Source: Pyrodictiaceae archaeon (lineage in GTDB: Archaea; Thermoproteota; Thermoprotei_A; Sulfolobales; Pyrodictiaceae). Taken from it: a stretch of 64,000 bases of DNA. The stretch covers positions 934,880 through 998,879 of the forward strand of contig JALVSY010000007.1 of assembly GCA_027036135.1 (NCBI GenBank), in the 5' to 3' direction. Made by a program: the position numbers and the translations under genes. Of this stretch, positions 34,800 through 44,679 are shown one piece after another. Positions within the stretch are counted from its first letter, which is position 1. Each line of letters begins with the position of its first letter. The notes under the pieces were generated by a model, which searched no databases, was not told where the DNA came from, and saw nothing but the letters and a program-made list of their open reading frames with translations.

Positions 34800-35528
34800 G
34801 TGTCCATTGATTTAGTCCGTATGGAGATAGATCAGGAGACTCGAGAGGCCATCCGTGAGGCTTTCCAGGACCTAGAGAAACCAGTAACAATAAACGTGTT
34901 CATTGGACCAAATTGTAAATACTGCGACGAAAGTATAAAGATAGCAAAGGTCCTGGAAGAGGAAGCGCCAGTAAAGAATGGGGAGAAACTGGTAAAGGTA
35001 AGAATATTCGAGAAGGGTAAAGACGATGAAGAATTTAGGAGACAAAAAGTAGAGAGAATACCGACGACAACGCTTCTTGACGGCTCTATAAGGTATACAG
35101 GGACACCTAGCGGAGAGGAAATACGAGGCCTTGTTGAAACCATAATACGTATATCGCAAGAAGATAGTGGTCTTGACCCCTCCACTGTCGAGAAAATAAA
35201 GTCAATAAAGAAGCCCGTTCACATAGAGGTAGTTGTTACTCCGCAGTGTCCTTATTGCCCGTATGCCGCTCTCTTAGCAAACATGTTCGCTTTCGAGGCT
35301 TGGAGAAATGGTAAGAAGGACTTCATAGCAGATACTGTAGAAGCGTACGAGAACCCAGACATAGCTGATAAGTATCACGTGACCTCAGTACCAGCCATAG
35401 CCATTAATGGCATATTAGCATTTGTCGGAGTACCCTATGAGGAGGACTTCATAGAGAGAATCATAGACGCGGTTGAGGGAAGAAAGTTCAAGACAGAAGT
35501 AATAGCAGAAAGCGCAACTAAGATGTAG
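34800..35528 (+). CDS. Protein disulfide oxidoreductase with two thioredoxin domains
   Basis: Two tandem thioredoxin/glutaredoxin folds make up this 242-residue protein. The first has the active site GPNCKYC (Cys39 and Cys42) and the second TPQCPYC (Cys150 and Cys153), both followed by the family's cis-proline segments (RIPTTTL, SVPAIAI). It is the archaeal PDO that forms and isomerises disulfide bonds in the cytoplasm, where many hyperthermophile proteins carry disulfides. Start is GTG at 34800. Divergent from a small HTH regulator. Confidence 0.92.
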   Translation: MSIDLVRMEIDQETREAIREAFQDLEKPVTINVFIGPNCKYCDESIKIAKVLEEEAPVKNGEKLVKVRIFEKGKDDEEFRRQKVERIPTTTLLDGSIRYTGTPSGEEIRGLVETIIRISQEDSGLDPSTVEKIKSIKKPVHIEVVVTPQCPYCPYAALLANMFAFEAWRNGKKDFIADTVEAYENPDIADKYHVTSVPAIAINGILAFVGVPYEEDFIERIIDAVEGRKFKTEVIAESATKM

Positions 35529-35644
35529 AGGACTAAAATAGGGCTCAGCCAAATGCCTTTTCTTCATAACACTTTATATCCGCGTCGGGAGTAATCTTCA
35601 TCGCCCTGCTGCCGCAGTGTTATAGAGAGCACTGGATACTTGTT

Positions 35645-37618
35645 CTAGCCAGTTTTATTCTCATTAATTATTTCCGTTATCTTTCTGCGCACTATTTCTG
35701 CAACCGTTCTTCCATCAACTTTTCCACGTAACTCTGCCATGGCTCTGCCCATCACTTTGTTCATGGCCCTTAAACCTTTTTCTCTTATTTCGTCCTTTAG
35801 CTCATTGACAATTTCGGAGACTATCTTTTCCACTACTTGTTTATCTATAACCGTTATTCCTAGCTCCTTTACCGCGTCCTCAACGTGCTTGTCAGGGTTT
35901 TTCGCTAAGTAGGTTAGTACGTCGGGGACAGCGTCCTTAGGCAACTCTCCCTTAGCTATCGCGGCTACAACTTCTTCTATATGATAATCATGTATGTTCT
36001 CTACATTGATCCCTTCTCTAGATAGGCTCCTTATTATGTTCGTGAATATGGATGCTATGTAGGACGGCGATACCTTGGAGCCATACTTCTCTGCAAGCTC
36101 CTCAAACAAATCAAGTCTTACATCGCGAATTATTTGCTTAGCAAGCTCTGGACTTAGCCTGTATCTCTTTATGAGAGTTTCTAGTTTCTCCTGGGGCTTT
36201 GGCGGAACAAGTTTACGTGCCTCATCCAGGAGCTCGTCCGTGACCTCGATGGGTGGTATATCGGTCTCCGGATACATTCTGGCAGAGCCGGGCTGTGGCC
36301 GCATAAACCTCGTAGTGCCGTCGTCCCTTGCAGCGCGTGTCTCTTTTGGTACGCCGTGGAGGGCACAGGCAGCTCGCTCGAGCACGGCCTTTAGGGCCTT
36401 CCTAGCATTATCCTCTCTATCCGCTACAATTACTATTGCGTCTCTCTCCCTATCGGCGTTAAGTGCTTCATATAGTTTATCGACCTCGTCCTGGGATATG
36501 CCATAATTTGGTAACTCATCCGTATGGAAGAGACCACCAACACCGCCCCAGAATCTTGCATAATCAGCTAGCTCTGTACCGAATCTCCTACCAGGTTGAA
36601 CCTCTACGCCTAGTAAGCCTGCGAAGCCGGGTAGTTTCACTGCTAGTACCTTGCCACCGCTTCTTAGTGCTCTTTTTATTACCTTTGACCTAGTATTCTT
36701 GAATACATGAGTTACATCAACTATTCCTTGGCCTACTATGTCCTCTTCTTTTACCCCCCGGTTCCTTAGCTCATCTCGGATCTCAAGTAGTCTCTTCTGC
36801 CTAATGGCCTCGTAGAGAACAATCTTAGGTAATAGATCTAGTCGTTGTACACCCTTGATTTCGGTCTTTACACCCCCTCTTATAGACACGTTGAGGTCCT
36901 GCCTAATGGTTCCTATTCCACGTTTTACCTTCTTGGTGAGCCGGAGAAGCTGGCCTATGGTCAGAGCTGCCTCGTATGCTTCCTCAGGGGTCTCTATATC
37001 TGGCGCGGTTGAGATCTCTATTAATGGTATTCCAAGCCTGTCAAGCATATAGTGGGTGTATCGGCCTTCTTCGCGTATTTTCCTGGCAGCGTCTTCCTCA
37101 ATGGCTATGGTCTGTATACCTATTTTCTTACCGCTTGGTATTTCTATTTCTCCTCCAAGGCTTATTATGGCTGTTCGCTGGAAGCCAGTCGTATTAGAGC
37201 CGTCAATAACTATCTTTCTCATAACGTAGACTTCGTCAACGGGGGAGGACTTTAGTGCAAGAGCGACTGCTAAGCCAATGAGGAGTGCTTCTCTATTAAG
37301 CTCGTGAGGGGGCTCCTCGTCAGCCTCAACAAGGCAGACAGATTCCCGCGGGGCATGATAATGGTATAACCTCCCTTTGCGCCACTCGAAGAGAGCGGCT
37401 ATATCAACTTCTCCTAGCTCGCTACGAGTCGGCCTAAGCTGCCTTATGAACTCGTCTACCTCGTGCCCTGTCTCCTCGTGTATTAGCTCGGTGGGGCATC
37501 CACAGAAGAGCTTATGCCTTGTGTCGAGTTGCTGGTGTATCTCTAGCCCTACTTTTAGCCCAAGCTCTCGGGGATCATACTTTGCCGGGTCTACTCTCTT
37601 CTCGATCAATGAGGCCAC
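35645..37618 (-). CDS. gatE: Glutamyl-tRNA(Gln) amidotransferase subunit E
   Basis: The 657-residue protein is the archaea-specific GatE. The N-terminal kinase-like core contains LGLKVGLEIHQQLDT and SVRGGVKTEIKGV-type segments. A helical YqeY/tail domain lies at the C-terminus. GatE with GatD converts Glu-tRNA-Gln to Gln-tRNA-Gln, replacing a glutaminyl-tRNA synthetase. Start is GTG 37618, overlapping the end of gatD by 13 bases, so gatD-gatE is one operon read leftwards. Confidence 0.94.
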   Translation of the reverse strand: MASLIEKRVDPAKYDPRELGLKVGLEIHQQLDTRHKLFCGCPTELIHEETGHEVDEFIRQLRPTRSELGEVDIAALFEWRKGRLYHYHAPRESVCLVEADEEPPHELNREALLIGLAVALALKSSPVDEVYVMRKIVIDGSNTTGFQRTAIISLGGEIEIPSGKKIGIQTIAIEEDAARKIREEGRYTHYMLDRLGIPLIEISTAPDIETPEEAYEAALTIGQLLRLTKKVKRGIGTIRQDLNVSIRGGVKTEIKGVQRLDLLPKIVLYEAIRQKRLLEIRDELRNRGVKEEDIVGQGIVDVTHVFKNTRSKVIKRALRSGGKVLAVKLPGFAGLLGVEVQPGRRFGTELADYARFWGGVGGLFHTDELPNYGISQDEVDKLYEALNADRERDAIVIVADREDNARKALKAVLERAACALHGVPKETRAARDDGTTRFMRPQPGSARMYPETDIPPIEVTDELLDEARKLVPPKPQEKLETLIKRYRLSPELAKQIIRDVRLDLFEELAEKYGSKVSPSYIASIFTNIIRSLSREGINVENIHDYHIEEVVAAIAKGELPKDAVPDVLTYLAKNPDKHVEDAVKELGITVIDKQVVEKIVSEIVNELKDEIREKGLRAMNKVMGRAMAELRGKVDGRTVAEIVRRKITEIINENKTG

Positions 37619-38982
37619 CTCGGGTAAAGGTCAATTGTATGCCTATACTCGATCTCACCAGCCAAGTTCTCGCGTACGAGCCTACGAGCTTCTTCAAAAG
37701 AATCCGTGTGAGCAAGTATCCAGGATAGTTTAACAAATGCAGTCTCCGGGAGCATATCGTCCCCGGGAACAACGCCTGCAGCTAATAGCTTCCGCCCAGT
37801 AATGTATACGTTCATGTTTACTCTGCCGAAGAGAGTCTGTGAGGTCATTACTACTACTACTTCATTCTCATAAGCCCTCTTAAGACTTTCTAGGAGCTGC
37901 TCACCTACATGTCCTAAACCAGTACCCTCAAGGACTATTCCTCTATATCCTCTATCAATTAGGAAGTCTATTATCTCAGGATCCATGCCAGGATAATACT
38001 TTATCAGTGCCACTTTTTTCTCGAACCCATTAGCGACGCTTAGTTCCTCCTCGCCGCGCCTGCGCAGCGGTGGGCGCAGTAGCTCTATTTTCCTCTCAAA
38101 CGGATAAACCTTGGCCAGGGGCCGTGCATTAATTGATTGGAACGCGTCCCTCCTACTTGTATGCATCTTCCGAACCTTTGTACCGCGATGCGCCAAGGCA
38201 TAAGTATCGCTAATTGTGCCGTGCATGACAACGGTTACTTCGGCAAAAGGTGCTTGGGCAGCTACCAGTACAGCCGATATGAGATTAAATGCTGCGTCGC
38301 TGCTTGGCCTATCACTGCTCCTCTGCGCGCCTACAAGCGCTACTGGGACTGGCAACCCTCTCAGCGCGAAGCTTAGCGCAGCAGCAGTATATGCCATCGT
38401 ATCAGTTCCGTGGGCTATAACTATGCCGTCAATGCCTTCCTCTATCTTCTCCGCGACAACGTTGACTATTTTCTCCCAGAGCATTGGGTTCATATTCTCG
38501 CTGAGTATATTCATGACGACTTCAGCGTCTATGTCAGCTATGAAACCAACCTCCGGCACGGCATCGAGTATATCACGTGCACTAAAAGCGGGCTTCACAG
38601 CACCAGTCTCATACTCGATACGGCTAGCAATAGTGCCGCCAGTTCCTAGTATCGTTACCTTGGGCCTCTTTCCGGGTGTTGGTTTTTCTTCTAGGAGAGG
38701 AATTACTGCAGGTGCGCCCTGCTTAGCTTCTTCTAGCAAGGCTTCCTTGGTCTTAATAACCTCCACCGCGGTGTTCTCATCGATTTTTACGCCTACGTTA
38801 TACCCGTTATCGAGCTTGACGACGATAATGGGGCGCGAGACAATGCTATAGCGGGGCATTAGGACTCCTTTAAATTCTCGTCCATCACCCCTCCTTATCC
38901 TTATATAATCACCTATTTTTGCACCAGCATTCTCGAGGAGTCTACGTGCAATACCAGTATATCCCTCAAGACCCAAGTTCAT
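37606..38982 (-). CDS. gatD: Glutamyl-tRNA(Gln) amidotransferase subunit D
   Basis: GatD is the asparaginase-like subunit that supplies ammonia for Gln-tRNA-Gln formation. The catalytic motifs are visible: TGGTIASRIEYETGAV (nucleophile threonine) and HGTDTMAYTA; the second site VALVGAQRSSD follows. An N-terminal GatD-specific domain of about 80 residues precedes it. I chose the ATG at 38982, which lies just after a minus-strand TATA element and would give a short-leader or leaderless transcript; TTG 39000 would lie upstream of the expected transcript start. It is upstream of and overlaps gatE. Confidence 0.93.
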   Translation of the reverse strand: MNLGLEGYTGIARRLLENAGAKIGDYIRIRRGDGREFKGVLMPRYSIVSRPIIVVKLDNGYNVGVKIDENTAVEVIKTKEALLEEAKQGAPAVIPLLEEKPTPGKRPKVTILGTGGTIASRIEYETGAVKPAFSARDILDAVPEVGFIADIDAEVVMNILSENMNPMLWEKIVNVVAEKIEEGIDGIVIAHGTDTMAYTAAALSFALRGLPVPVALVGAQRSSDRPSSDAAFNLISAVLVAAQAPFAEVTVVMHGTISDTYALAHRGTKVRKMHTSRRDAFQSINARPLAKVYPFERKIELLRPPLRRRGEEELSVANGFEKKVALIKYYPGMDPEIIDFLIDRGYRGIVLEGTGLGHVGEQLLESLKRAYENEVVVVMTSQTLFGRVNMNVYITGRKLLAAGVVPGDDMLPETAFVKLSWILAHTDSFEEARRLVRENLAGEIEYRHTIDLYPRWPH

Positions 38983-39012
38983 ACGCCCAAGGATAACCAA
39001 TGTAGTAAAAGC

Positions 39013-39021
39013 CTATAAAAG
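39013..39021. promoter_or_regulatory. TATA element shared by gatD and rps30e
   Basis: CTATAAAAG at 39013-39021 is a good TATA box on both strands. On the plus strand it lies 39-47 bases before the rps30e ATG at 39060; on the minus strand (CTTTTATAG) it lies 31-39 bases before the gatD ATG at 38982. It is the only such element in the 77-base gap, so the two genes may share it in opposite directions, or each has an additional unseen promoter. Confidence 0.5.
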
Positions 39022-39059
39022 GCCTAAACAAGCTAGCCTCTTCTCCCGGGGGAGCCTAT

Positions 39060-39224
39060 ATGCCAAGCCACGGATCGCTAACTAAGGCAGGCAAGGTGAG
39101 GAAACAGACACCAAAAATACCCGCAAAGCCAAGGAAGAATCCTGCGCCACGAGTACGCAACAGGAGAGAGTATAGAAGGCTTCTGGAGAAGATGCAGCAA
39201 GGACAAGTACCTATTAGGCGCTAA
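39060..39224 (+). CDS. rps30e: 30S ribosomal protein S30e
   Basis: The 54-residue product is the archaeal S30e (FAU-type without ubiquitin), rich in lysine, arginine and proline. It starts [19 protein letters not shown] and has the family's KVRxQTPK block and the arginine-rich [10 protein letters not shown] block. It is a small, basic subunit protein of the decoding region. ATG 39060 is preceded by GGGGGAG six bases upstream, and a TATA box sits at 39013. It is divergent from gatD. Confidence 0.93.
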   Translation: MPSHGSLTKAGKVRKQTPKIPAKPRKNPAPRVRNRREYRRLLEKMQQGQVPIRR

Positions 39225-39296
39225 CAAATAGCTCTTATGAGCTTACTCGTTTTTAATTAAAGCACTGAGTCGTTACAACAACTACTATTTGCTTAG

Positions 39297-39530
39297 TCAC
39301 AACCATCTTTTATTCTGCATTATAAGTTCGTTGTATGTTGCTAGATGCTCGCAAAAAGTAACGACATGTCCCGGTAAACCATCATATACAAGAATTAACA
39401 GTATAAAGGGATGCGCATCTCTATAAGAGAAGTAAGTTGCAGTCATATTTAAGCAGAAGGGAGGATTATGCGCTAGGTCCTGTAGTTTTCTCACGAATGG
39501 TGAGACAGTGGGCTCTTTCTTAAAAACCAT
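39297..39530 (-). CDS. Possible small protein downstream of alba
   Basis: ATG 39530 to stop 39297 encodes 77 residues. It has a basic-hydrophobic N-terminus and a hydrophobic middle segment (HPFILLILVYDGLPG) with three cysteines, but no recognised family. It is 32 bases after the alba stop on the same strand and could be co-transcribed with it. No ribosome binding site is evident. The 338-base stretch around it (39225-39562) contains no other candidate gene. Confidence 0.35.
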   Translation of the reverse strand: MVFKKEPTVSPFVRKLQDLAHNPPFCLNMTATYFSYRDAHPFILLILVYDGLPGHVVTFCEHLATYNELIMQNKRWL

Positions 39531-39562
39531 GTTGAGTCCTTAGGTCGCTCTTACTCTGAGGG

Positions 39563-39862
39563 TTACTCCTCCTTCTTCTCGAGGACTATCTCGATAGTGC
39601 TTACTCTGCTCTGGCGGCCGTCAGGGCTCTGTATTACTTGGCTGTCTATCTTTATGTCTTTTATGTCGATCTTGCCCGGTAGGAATCTCTTCCTCACTAT
39701 CTCTACGGTGTCTACAGCTTTGCTTATTGCGCGGCCTCTGGCCTTTATCACTACTTCCTTGACTCCCTGGTTTAGTAGGGTTAGGGTTGCTAGTACATAG
39801 TTCATTACGGGCTTCTTACCGACTAGGACTACATTGCTTGGGGTTGCACCTGCCTGTGCCAT
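39563..39862 (-). CDS. alba: DNA/RNA-binding chromatin protein Alba
   Basis: The 99-residue product matches Alba (Sso10b-type). [16 protein letters not shown] includes the conserved lysine pair (acetylatable Lys near residue 16), followed by [19 protein letters not shown] with the RGRAI-A motif and the C-terminal beta hairpin RVSTIEIVL. Alba dimers coat DNA and RNA in archaea and take the place of histones in crenarchaea. The ATG at 39862 is preceded by GAGGGAG, and a minus-strand TATA-like CTAAATAC (about 50 bases upstream) is likely its promoter. Confidence 0.95.
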   Translation of the reverse strand: MAQAGATPSNVVLVGKKPVMNYVLATLTLLNQGVKEVVIKARGRAISKAVDTVEIVRKRFLPGKIDIKDIKIDSQVIQSPDGRQSRVSTIEIVLEKKEE

Positions 39863-40069
39863 TGCCGTCTCCCTCGGCGTTATTCGTCGTGTGGGCAGAG
39901 GAGGGGAGCCTCGTATTTAGGCTTTGCGTTTCCCACGGTAAGGACACTCTTCCGCTAAGTAATACTCCTGAATAGATACCATAAATGGGTGTTACTGAGC
40001 CCTTTCTCTCTAAGACGCGATGCGCCTCCACTTTAGATACTGAAACGTAGGTAGCGGGGAGGATTCTCG

Positions 40070-43000
40070 TTGACGCTGCTGGCGCCAGTATTCCATCATG
40101 CCTGCCCTAACTGTGGCGGCCCCATCGATGCATTGCGCTTAGAGAAAGGACTACCCTGTGAAAAGTGTCTTCCACGGATAGACTACCGTAAGATAGAGGG
40201 GCTTAATTACTATGACCTGGTTACGCTTGTCGGCAAGTTACTAAGCGAGAATGGTAAACTACAAGGGTACTGGTATCTATATAGCTCTATTCAACAACTT
40301 AGAGAGTTCGAAGAGTTCTTCAAGAAGCTAACCGGGGGATCCCTTTGGAGCGCACAGCGCACATGGGCTAAGAGGCTTCTCCAGAACGAAAGCCTTGCAA
40401 TAGTTGCTCCAACAGGGGTTGGAAAAACAACACTGCTAAGCGTCTATGCCCTCTATAAGGCGCTTCAAGGAGAAAAAATATACTACGTGCTACCAACCGG
40501 TAATCTAGTAATCCATTTAGAGAAAAAGCTTACATCACTAGCTAGCAGGATAGGAGATGGCCAAGCACCACGTATCGTAAGTTATCACTCAATGCTCTCT
40601 AAGAAACAACGGGACGCAAGAATATCTACTATACAAAGCAATGAATACGATATACTAGTCACTACTTCTAGCTTTGTTTCTCGTAAATGGGATCTATTAC
40701 ATGGCGCCAAGTTCTCATCCATACTAGTTGATGATGTTGACGCGGTTCTCAGGAACTCTAAGAATATTGACAGACTCCTAATCCTGCTAGGATTTGATGA
40801 AGAGAGCATATCACTCGCCTACCAAGTCATTAAGAAGAAGATAGCAGCTGCTATAGCGAAAGCTAGTGGACATATAAAGCTCTACGAAAAGATACTTGAA
40901 GAACTAGAGGTTCTTGAAGCCAAGCTTGCGTCAAAGCTTGCATCAATTATTCCAGGTCAGCTCGTCATAGCCTCTGCAACGGGCCGAGCATATGGTCTAA
41001 AACCGAAGATATTCAGAGAGCTACTAGGCTTTGATATTGGGCGCGTATATGACTACACGAGGAGTGTTACAAACTTCTACTCTGTCTCCGATAACCCGGT
41101 TAATGAAGCAATCAAGGTAGTTACCAAGCTGGGTCCGAGAGGACTTGTATTTGTAGCAAAGAGGTTCGGTAAGGATGTGGCAAAAGAAGTCGTAGAACTC
41201 CTTAACCACGAAGGAGTTAGGGCTGGACTAGCTCTTGCCGGCACACGTGTACTAGACAAGTTTGCACGAGGCGATTACGATGTATTAGTTGGTGTCGCAT
41301 CATACTATGGCACAATTGTTCGAGGTCTTGATATGCCTGAACGAGTACTTTACACGGTATTCATTGGTGCACCTAGCCAAGCCATAGAAGCACCAAAGGC
41401 GTTATTGTCGCCATACAGAGTTGTAAGGGTTGGAATAGACCTAGGACTCGATGGGATAGACGAATTAGCGAAGAAGATATCTAAGCTTAGTCCAGGCGAG
41501 CAAACTGTTCTCCGCATAGCTCTTCAGCGCAACGAGGCGCTAGAAGGCAAGCTCGGCGAGATACTAGAAGAGATTCTTCATTATCGCAGACTAGTTCTAA
41601 GGAGAATAAGGAAGCTTGTAGCTGAAAAAGAAACAGTGGTGCTAGGTTCAATACTCTTCAGAGTTGAGAGAGGGAAGCTGTTGGCTATAATGCCGGATGC
41701 AGCTACTTATGTACAAGCAAGCGGCAGGGCCAGCCGAATGCTGGGATCACATATGACTCATGGGATAAGCATAGTAATTGATACACAGCCCGAGATAATA
41801 GAGCTTCTAAAATCAAGGCTTAAACGCTTCATAGATAACGTAGACTTCGAGCCACTAGATGAGGAGAAGCTAAGAAAGGAGCTTGATAGAGCAGAAAGAA
41901 GTAGGAAAGGAGTAATAGGGAAGAGAGTAAATATAGAGACTTCGCTGATAATAGTAGAGTCACCCACGAAGGCTAAGACTATAGCCTCCTTCTTCGGGAA
42001 ACCTGTGAGGAGGAGACTAGGCTCAATAGTAGTTTATGAGACAACTTTTTACAATAATGTATCCGGTAAAATACACGTAGCAACAATAGCGGCATCAGCA
42101 GGCCATGTATACGACTTGTCAATAGACGGGGAAGGCATCTACGGTGTAGAATTGGCGCTTGACAAGGTCTCGCCAATATATAAGCCTATTAAGAAATGCC
42201 TTAGCTGCGGGCACCAATTCTCCTCGTCAAGCGATACTTGCCCCAAGTGTGGCTCAACAAACGTGATAAGCAAAGCAGATATCATAGAGGCTCTTCGCCA
42301 GCTAGCAACAGAGACAGAGGTAGTCTACATAGCCACGGACCCCGATATCGAAGGCGAAAAAATCGCTTATGACCTATATCTCCTACTTAGACCATACGCG
42401 CGCAGTATTAAGAGAATAGAACTGCACGAAATAACGCGCCACGAGCTTATGAAGGCCTTAGCAACGCCACGCGGTATTGATAAGAGACTAGCATTTGCAC
42501 AAATCGTTCGAAGAGTAGAGGATCGCTGGATAGGATTCGGACTAAGCCGGCACCTCTGGAACGTCTTCGGAAAGAACTGGCTAGGTGCTGGCAGAGTACA
42601 AACTCCTGTTCTCGGATGGCTAGTAGAAAGGTACAACGAGTGGAAGAGGAACCAAGGATACAATATATACATTAAGTTAGGTGAACATGCACGCCTAAAG
42701 ATGTTTGTAAAGAGCGCTGAGATAGCTAGAGAAATAGCTGAAACAATTACCAAGAAAGGGCTCATAGTAAAAGAAGTAAAGATAAGCATCAATGTTCTCA
42801 ACCCGCCACCGCCATATACTACTGAAACACTTCTATTCGATGCATCAAGAATACTAGGTTACCCTGCCCAAAAAACAATGAGGATTGCCCAAGAATTATT
42901 CGAGGCAGGACTAATCACATACCACAGAACAGACTCAACCCATGTATCATCCACGGGGCAAATGGTAGCAAAACAATACATAGAAAAGACAAACCCTGGG

Positions 43001-43753
43001 AACTATCAGCCAAGAAGCTGGGGGCCACAAGGCCACCATGAAGCTATCAGGCCGACAAGGCCCATAGACGCAGCAGAGCTTAGAAAACTAATAGCCACAG
43101 GTGAAATAAGAGTCCCTATAACTATGAGAGAGAGTCACTACAGGCTCTATGACCTTATATTTCGCCGCTTCATAGCCAGCCAGGCCAAGCCCGCAGAGCT
43201 AGTACAGTCTACGATAAAGTTCGTTATACCTGATATCGAGGAGGAAATAGTAGCCCAATACTATGTGGGTGCAAGGCAAGAAGGCTTCCACGAGTACTAT
43301 CCCTTCCCAAGGTTATACGGCGAGCTAAAAGACCTAAGCCAAGGAGACAGAATAGTGCCTAGGCTTGTAGCCGTGAAGAGAGGCTCAAAAATAACGCTGT
43401 ATAGTCACGGTGAAGTAGTGGCGCTAATGAAGGCTCGTGGCATAGGAAGGCCTAGCACATATGCAAAGACTATCGACACCCTTGAGCGCCACGGGTACGT
43501 GATTGAGAGCAAGTTTAGGAAGAAACTCATACCTACAAAGCTAGGCATAGAGGTATACAATTACTTGTCGGAGAACTATGGTGAACTGGTATCAGAGGAG
43601 CGGACTAGGAAGCTTTACGAAGAAATAGAGAAGATAACTCGAGGCGAAATAGAAGCTACTATAGTGATAAAGGAATTGTACTTAGAGCTCGAGGAGTTGC
43701 TCGAGGAGCCAGTAACACTGATACCTGGTCATAAGGGTGTTATTGGAGCTTAA
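40070..43753 (+). CDS. rgy: Reverse gyrase
   Basis: The 1227-residue enzyme introduces positive supercoils and is the hallmark of hyperthermophiles. The helicase-like half has an N-terminal zinc finger (CPNC, CEKC at about residues 12-33), Walker A APTGVGKTT (about 112-120) and a DDVD box (about 221). The topoisomerase IA half begins near residue 625 (LIIVESPTKAKTIA) and has a second zinc finger CLSCG ... CPKCG (about 710-728) and the active-site tyrosine near residue 951 (LITYHRTDS). No key residue is missing. Start is TTG 40070. The end overlaps the convergent nadE gene by 14 bases. Confidence 0.97.
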   Translation: MTLLAPVFHHACPNCGGPIDALRLEKGLPCEKCLPRIDYRKIEGLNYYDLVTLVGKLLSENGKLQGYWYLYSSIQQLREFEEFFKKLTGGSLWSAQRTWAKRLLQNESLAIVAPTGVGKTTLLSVYALYKALQGEKIYYVLPTGNLVIHLEKKLTSLASRIGDGQAPRIVSYHSMLSKKQRDARISTIQSNEYDILVTTSSFVSRKWDLLHGAKFSSILVDDVDAVLRNSKNIDRLLILLGFDEESISLAYQVIKKKIAAAIAKASGHIKLYEKILEELEVLEAKLASKLASIIPGQLVIASATGRAYGLKPKIFRELLGFDIGRVYDYTRSVTNFYSVSDNPVNEAIKVVTKLGPRGLVFVAKRFGKDVAKEVVELLNHEGVRAGLALAGTRVLDKFARGDYDVLVGVASYYGTIVRGLDMPERVLYTVFIGAPSQAIEAPKALLSPYRVVRVGIDLGLDGIDELAKKISKLSPGEQTVLRIALQRNEALEGKLGEILEEILHYRRLVLRRIRKLVAEKETVVLGSILFRVERGKLLAIMPDAATYVQASGRASRMLGSHMTHGISIVIDTQPEIIELLKSRLKRFIDNVDFEPLDEEKLRKELDRAERSRKGVIGKRVNIETSLIIVESPTKAKTIASFFGKPVRRRLGSIVVYETTFYNNVSGKIHVATIAASAGHVYDLSIDGEGIYGVELALDKVSPIYKPIKKCLSCGHQFSSSSDTCPKCGSTNVISKADIIEALRQLATETEVVYIATDPDIEGEKIAYDLYLLLRPYARSIKRIELHEITRHELMKALATPRGIDKRLAFAQIVRRVEDRWIGFGLSRHLWNVFGKNWLGAGRVQTPVLGWLVERYNEWKRNQGYNIYIKLGEHARLKMFVKSAEIAREIAETITKKGLIVKEVKISINVLNPPPPYTTETLLFDASRILGYPAQKTMRIAQELFEAGLITYHRTDSTHVSSTGQMVAKQYIEKTNPGNYQPRSWGPQGHHEAIRPTRPIDAAELRKLIATGEIRVPITMRESHYRLYDLIFRRFIASQAKPAELVQSTIKFVIPDIEEEIVAQYYVGARQEGFHEYYPFPRLYGELKDLSQGDRIVPRLVAVKRGSKITLYSHGEVVALMKARGIGRPSTYAKTIDTLERHGYVIESKFRKKLIPTKLGIEVYNYLSENYGELVSEERTRKLYEEIEKITRGEIEATIVIKELYLELEELLEEPVTLIPGHKGVIGA

Positions 43754-44567
43754 ACCTCCACACAAAATCTTCGGGGCTCGGCATAGGCGGCATAGAGCGC
43801 TTATGCTTACTAGCCTCATAGAGCTCTAGTACACGCATGACTTTTGATGTGGGAAGCCCTGTGGCCTCTGCTGCCTCTTTTACGCTCATTCCTTCGTCAA
43901 ACAAGGCATAGAGTATAACGTCTATCTCGTCGTACTTCATCCCAAGCTCCTCTTCTGCTAGGTGACCTGGCCATAGCCTAGGGCTGCTAGGCTTCCATGT
44001 TATCTTGACAGGTACGCCTAGGTGTAGTGCTAGTCTCCTCACCTGCGATTTGTAGAGGCACCCTATCGGGAGAAAGTCAACGCCACCATCACCGTACTTG
44101 GTGAAATAGCCTATGAGTAGCTCGCTTCTATCGCCGGTTCCGGCAACTAAGTAGCCAAGGTTATTGGCGTGATAGTAGAGTATGGACATCCTTATACGTG
44201 CTCTAAGATTACCAATGGTTCTCTTATCGGCTTCTCCTAGCTGCGCGACAAAGGAATCAACTATAGGCTTAATATCAATGATGCGGTAACGTACCCCTAG
44301 CCCCTCTATAAGGGCTTTCGCATCCTCGACATCCTCTCTGGGTGTAACGGAGCTATCTGGCAGGATAAGTGCGAGAACCTTGTCCTTTCCGAGCGAACGC
44401 ACTAATAGATTAAGAACAGTAGCTGAATCAACGCCACCGCTTACACCGACTACAGCGCCTTTTGCTTTCGCATCCTCAACGTAGTTCTTGATAAAGTCTT
44501 GCAGGCTCCTCGTGACTCCATCGTAGTCCAGTTTAACAATTTCCTCTAGAGTGATTTTCCTGGGCAT
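43740..44567 (-). CDS. nadE: NAD+ synthetase (ammonia-dependent)
   Basis: The product has the PP-loop motif GVSGGVDSAT (about residues 41-50), the family's LPDSSVTPREDVEDA stretch and GTGDRSELLIGYFTKYGDGGVD, cut here at its conserved asparagine-free turn. It converts deamido-NAD and ammonia to NAD with ATP. I prefer the ATG at 44567, with GGTGAG seven bases upstream, over the ATG at 44582. The C-terminal helix-turn-helix-like segment (AAEATGLPTSKVMRVLELYE) is typical. It is divergent from nnr, which repairs damaged NAD(P)H. Confidence 0.94.
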   Translation of the reverse strand: MPRKITLEEIVKLDYDGVTRSLQDFIKNYVEDAKAKGAVVGVSGGVDSATVLNLLVRSLGKDKVLALILPDSSVTPREDVEDAKALIEGLGVRYRIIDIKPIVDSFVAQLGEADKRTIGNLRARIRMSILYYHANNLGYLVAGTGDRSELLIGYFTKYGDGGVDFLPIGCLYKSQVRRLALHLGVPVKITWKPSSPRLWPGHLAEEELGMKYDEIDVILYALFDEGMSVKEAAEATGLPTSKVMRVLELYEASKHKRSMPPMPSPEDFVWRFKLQ

Positions 44568-44679
44568 AGAGTAGCTCACCATAATACTTCTTGTTCTCCG
44601 AGAAAATAAACTAGTGCCTCTGAGGCGGTGTCAGAGATAATACTAAGCGCTAATACTCTCTAAGATATGGTCCCGCGTC

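Noticed and set aside
39977-40040. C/D box RNA upstream of reverse gyrase
   Set aside because: Two CTGA boxes flank a GATG, but the spacing is too long (about 19 bases between D' and C') and no C box was found.
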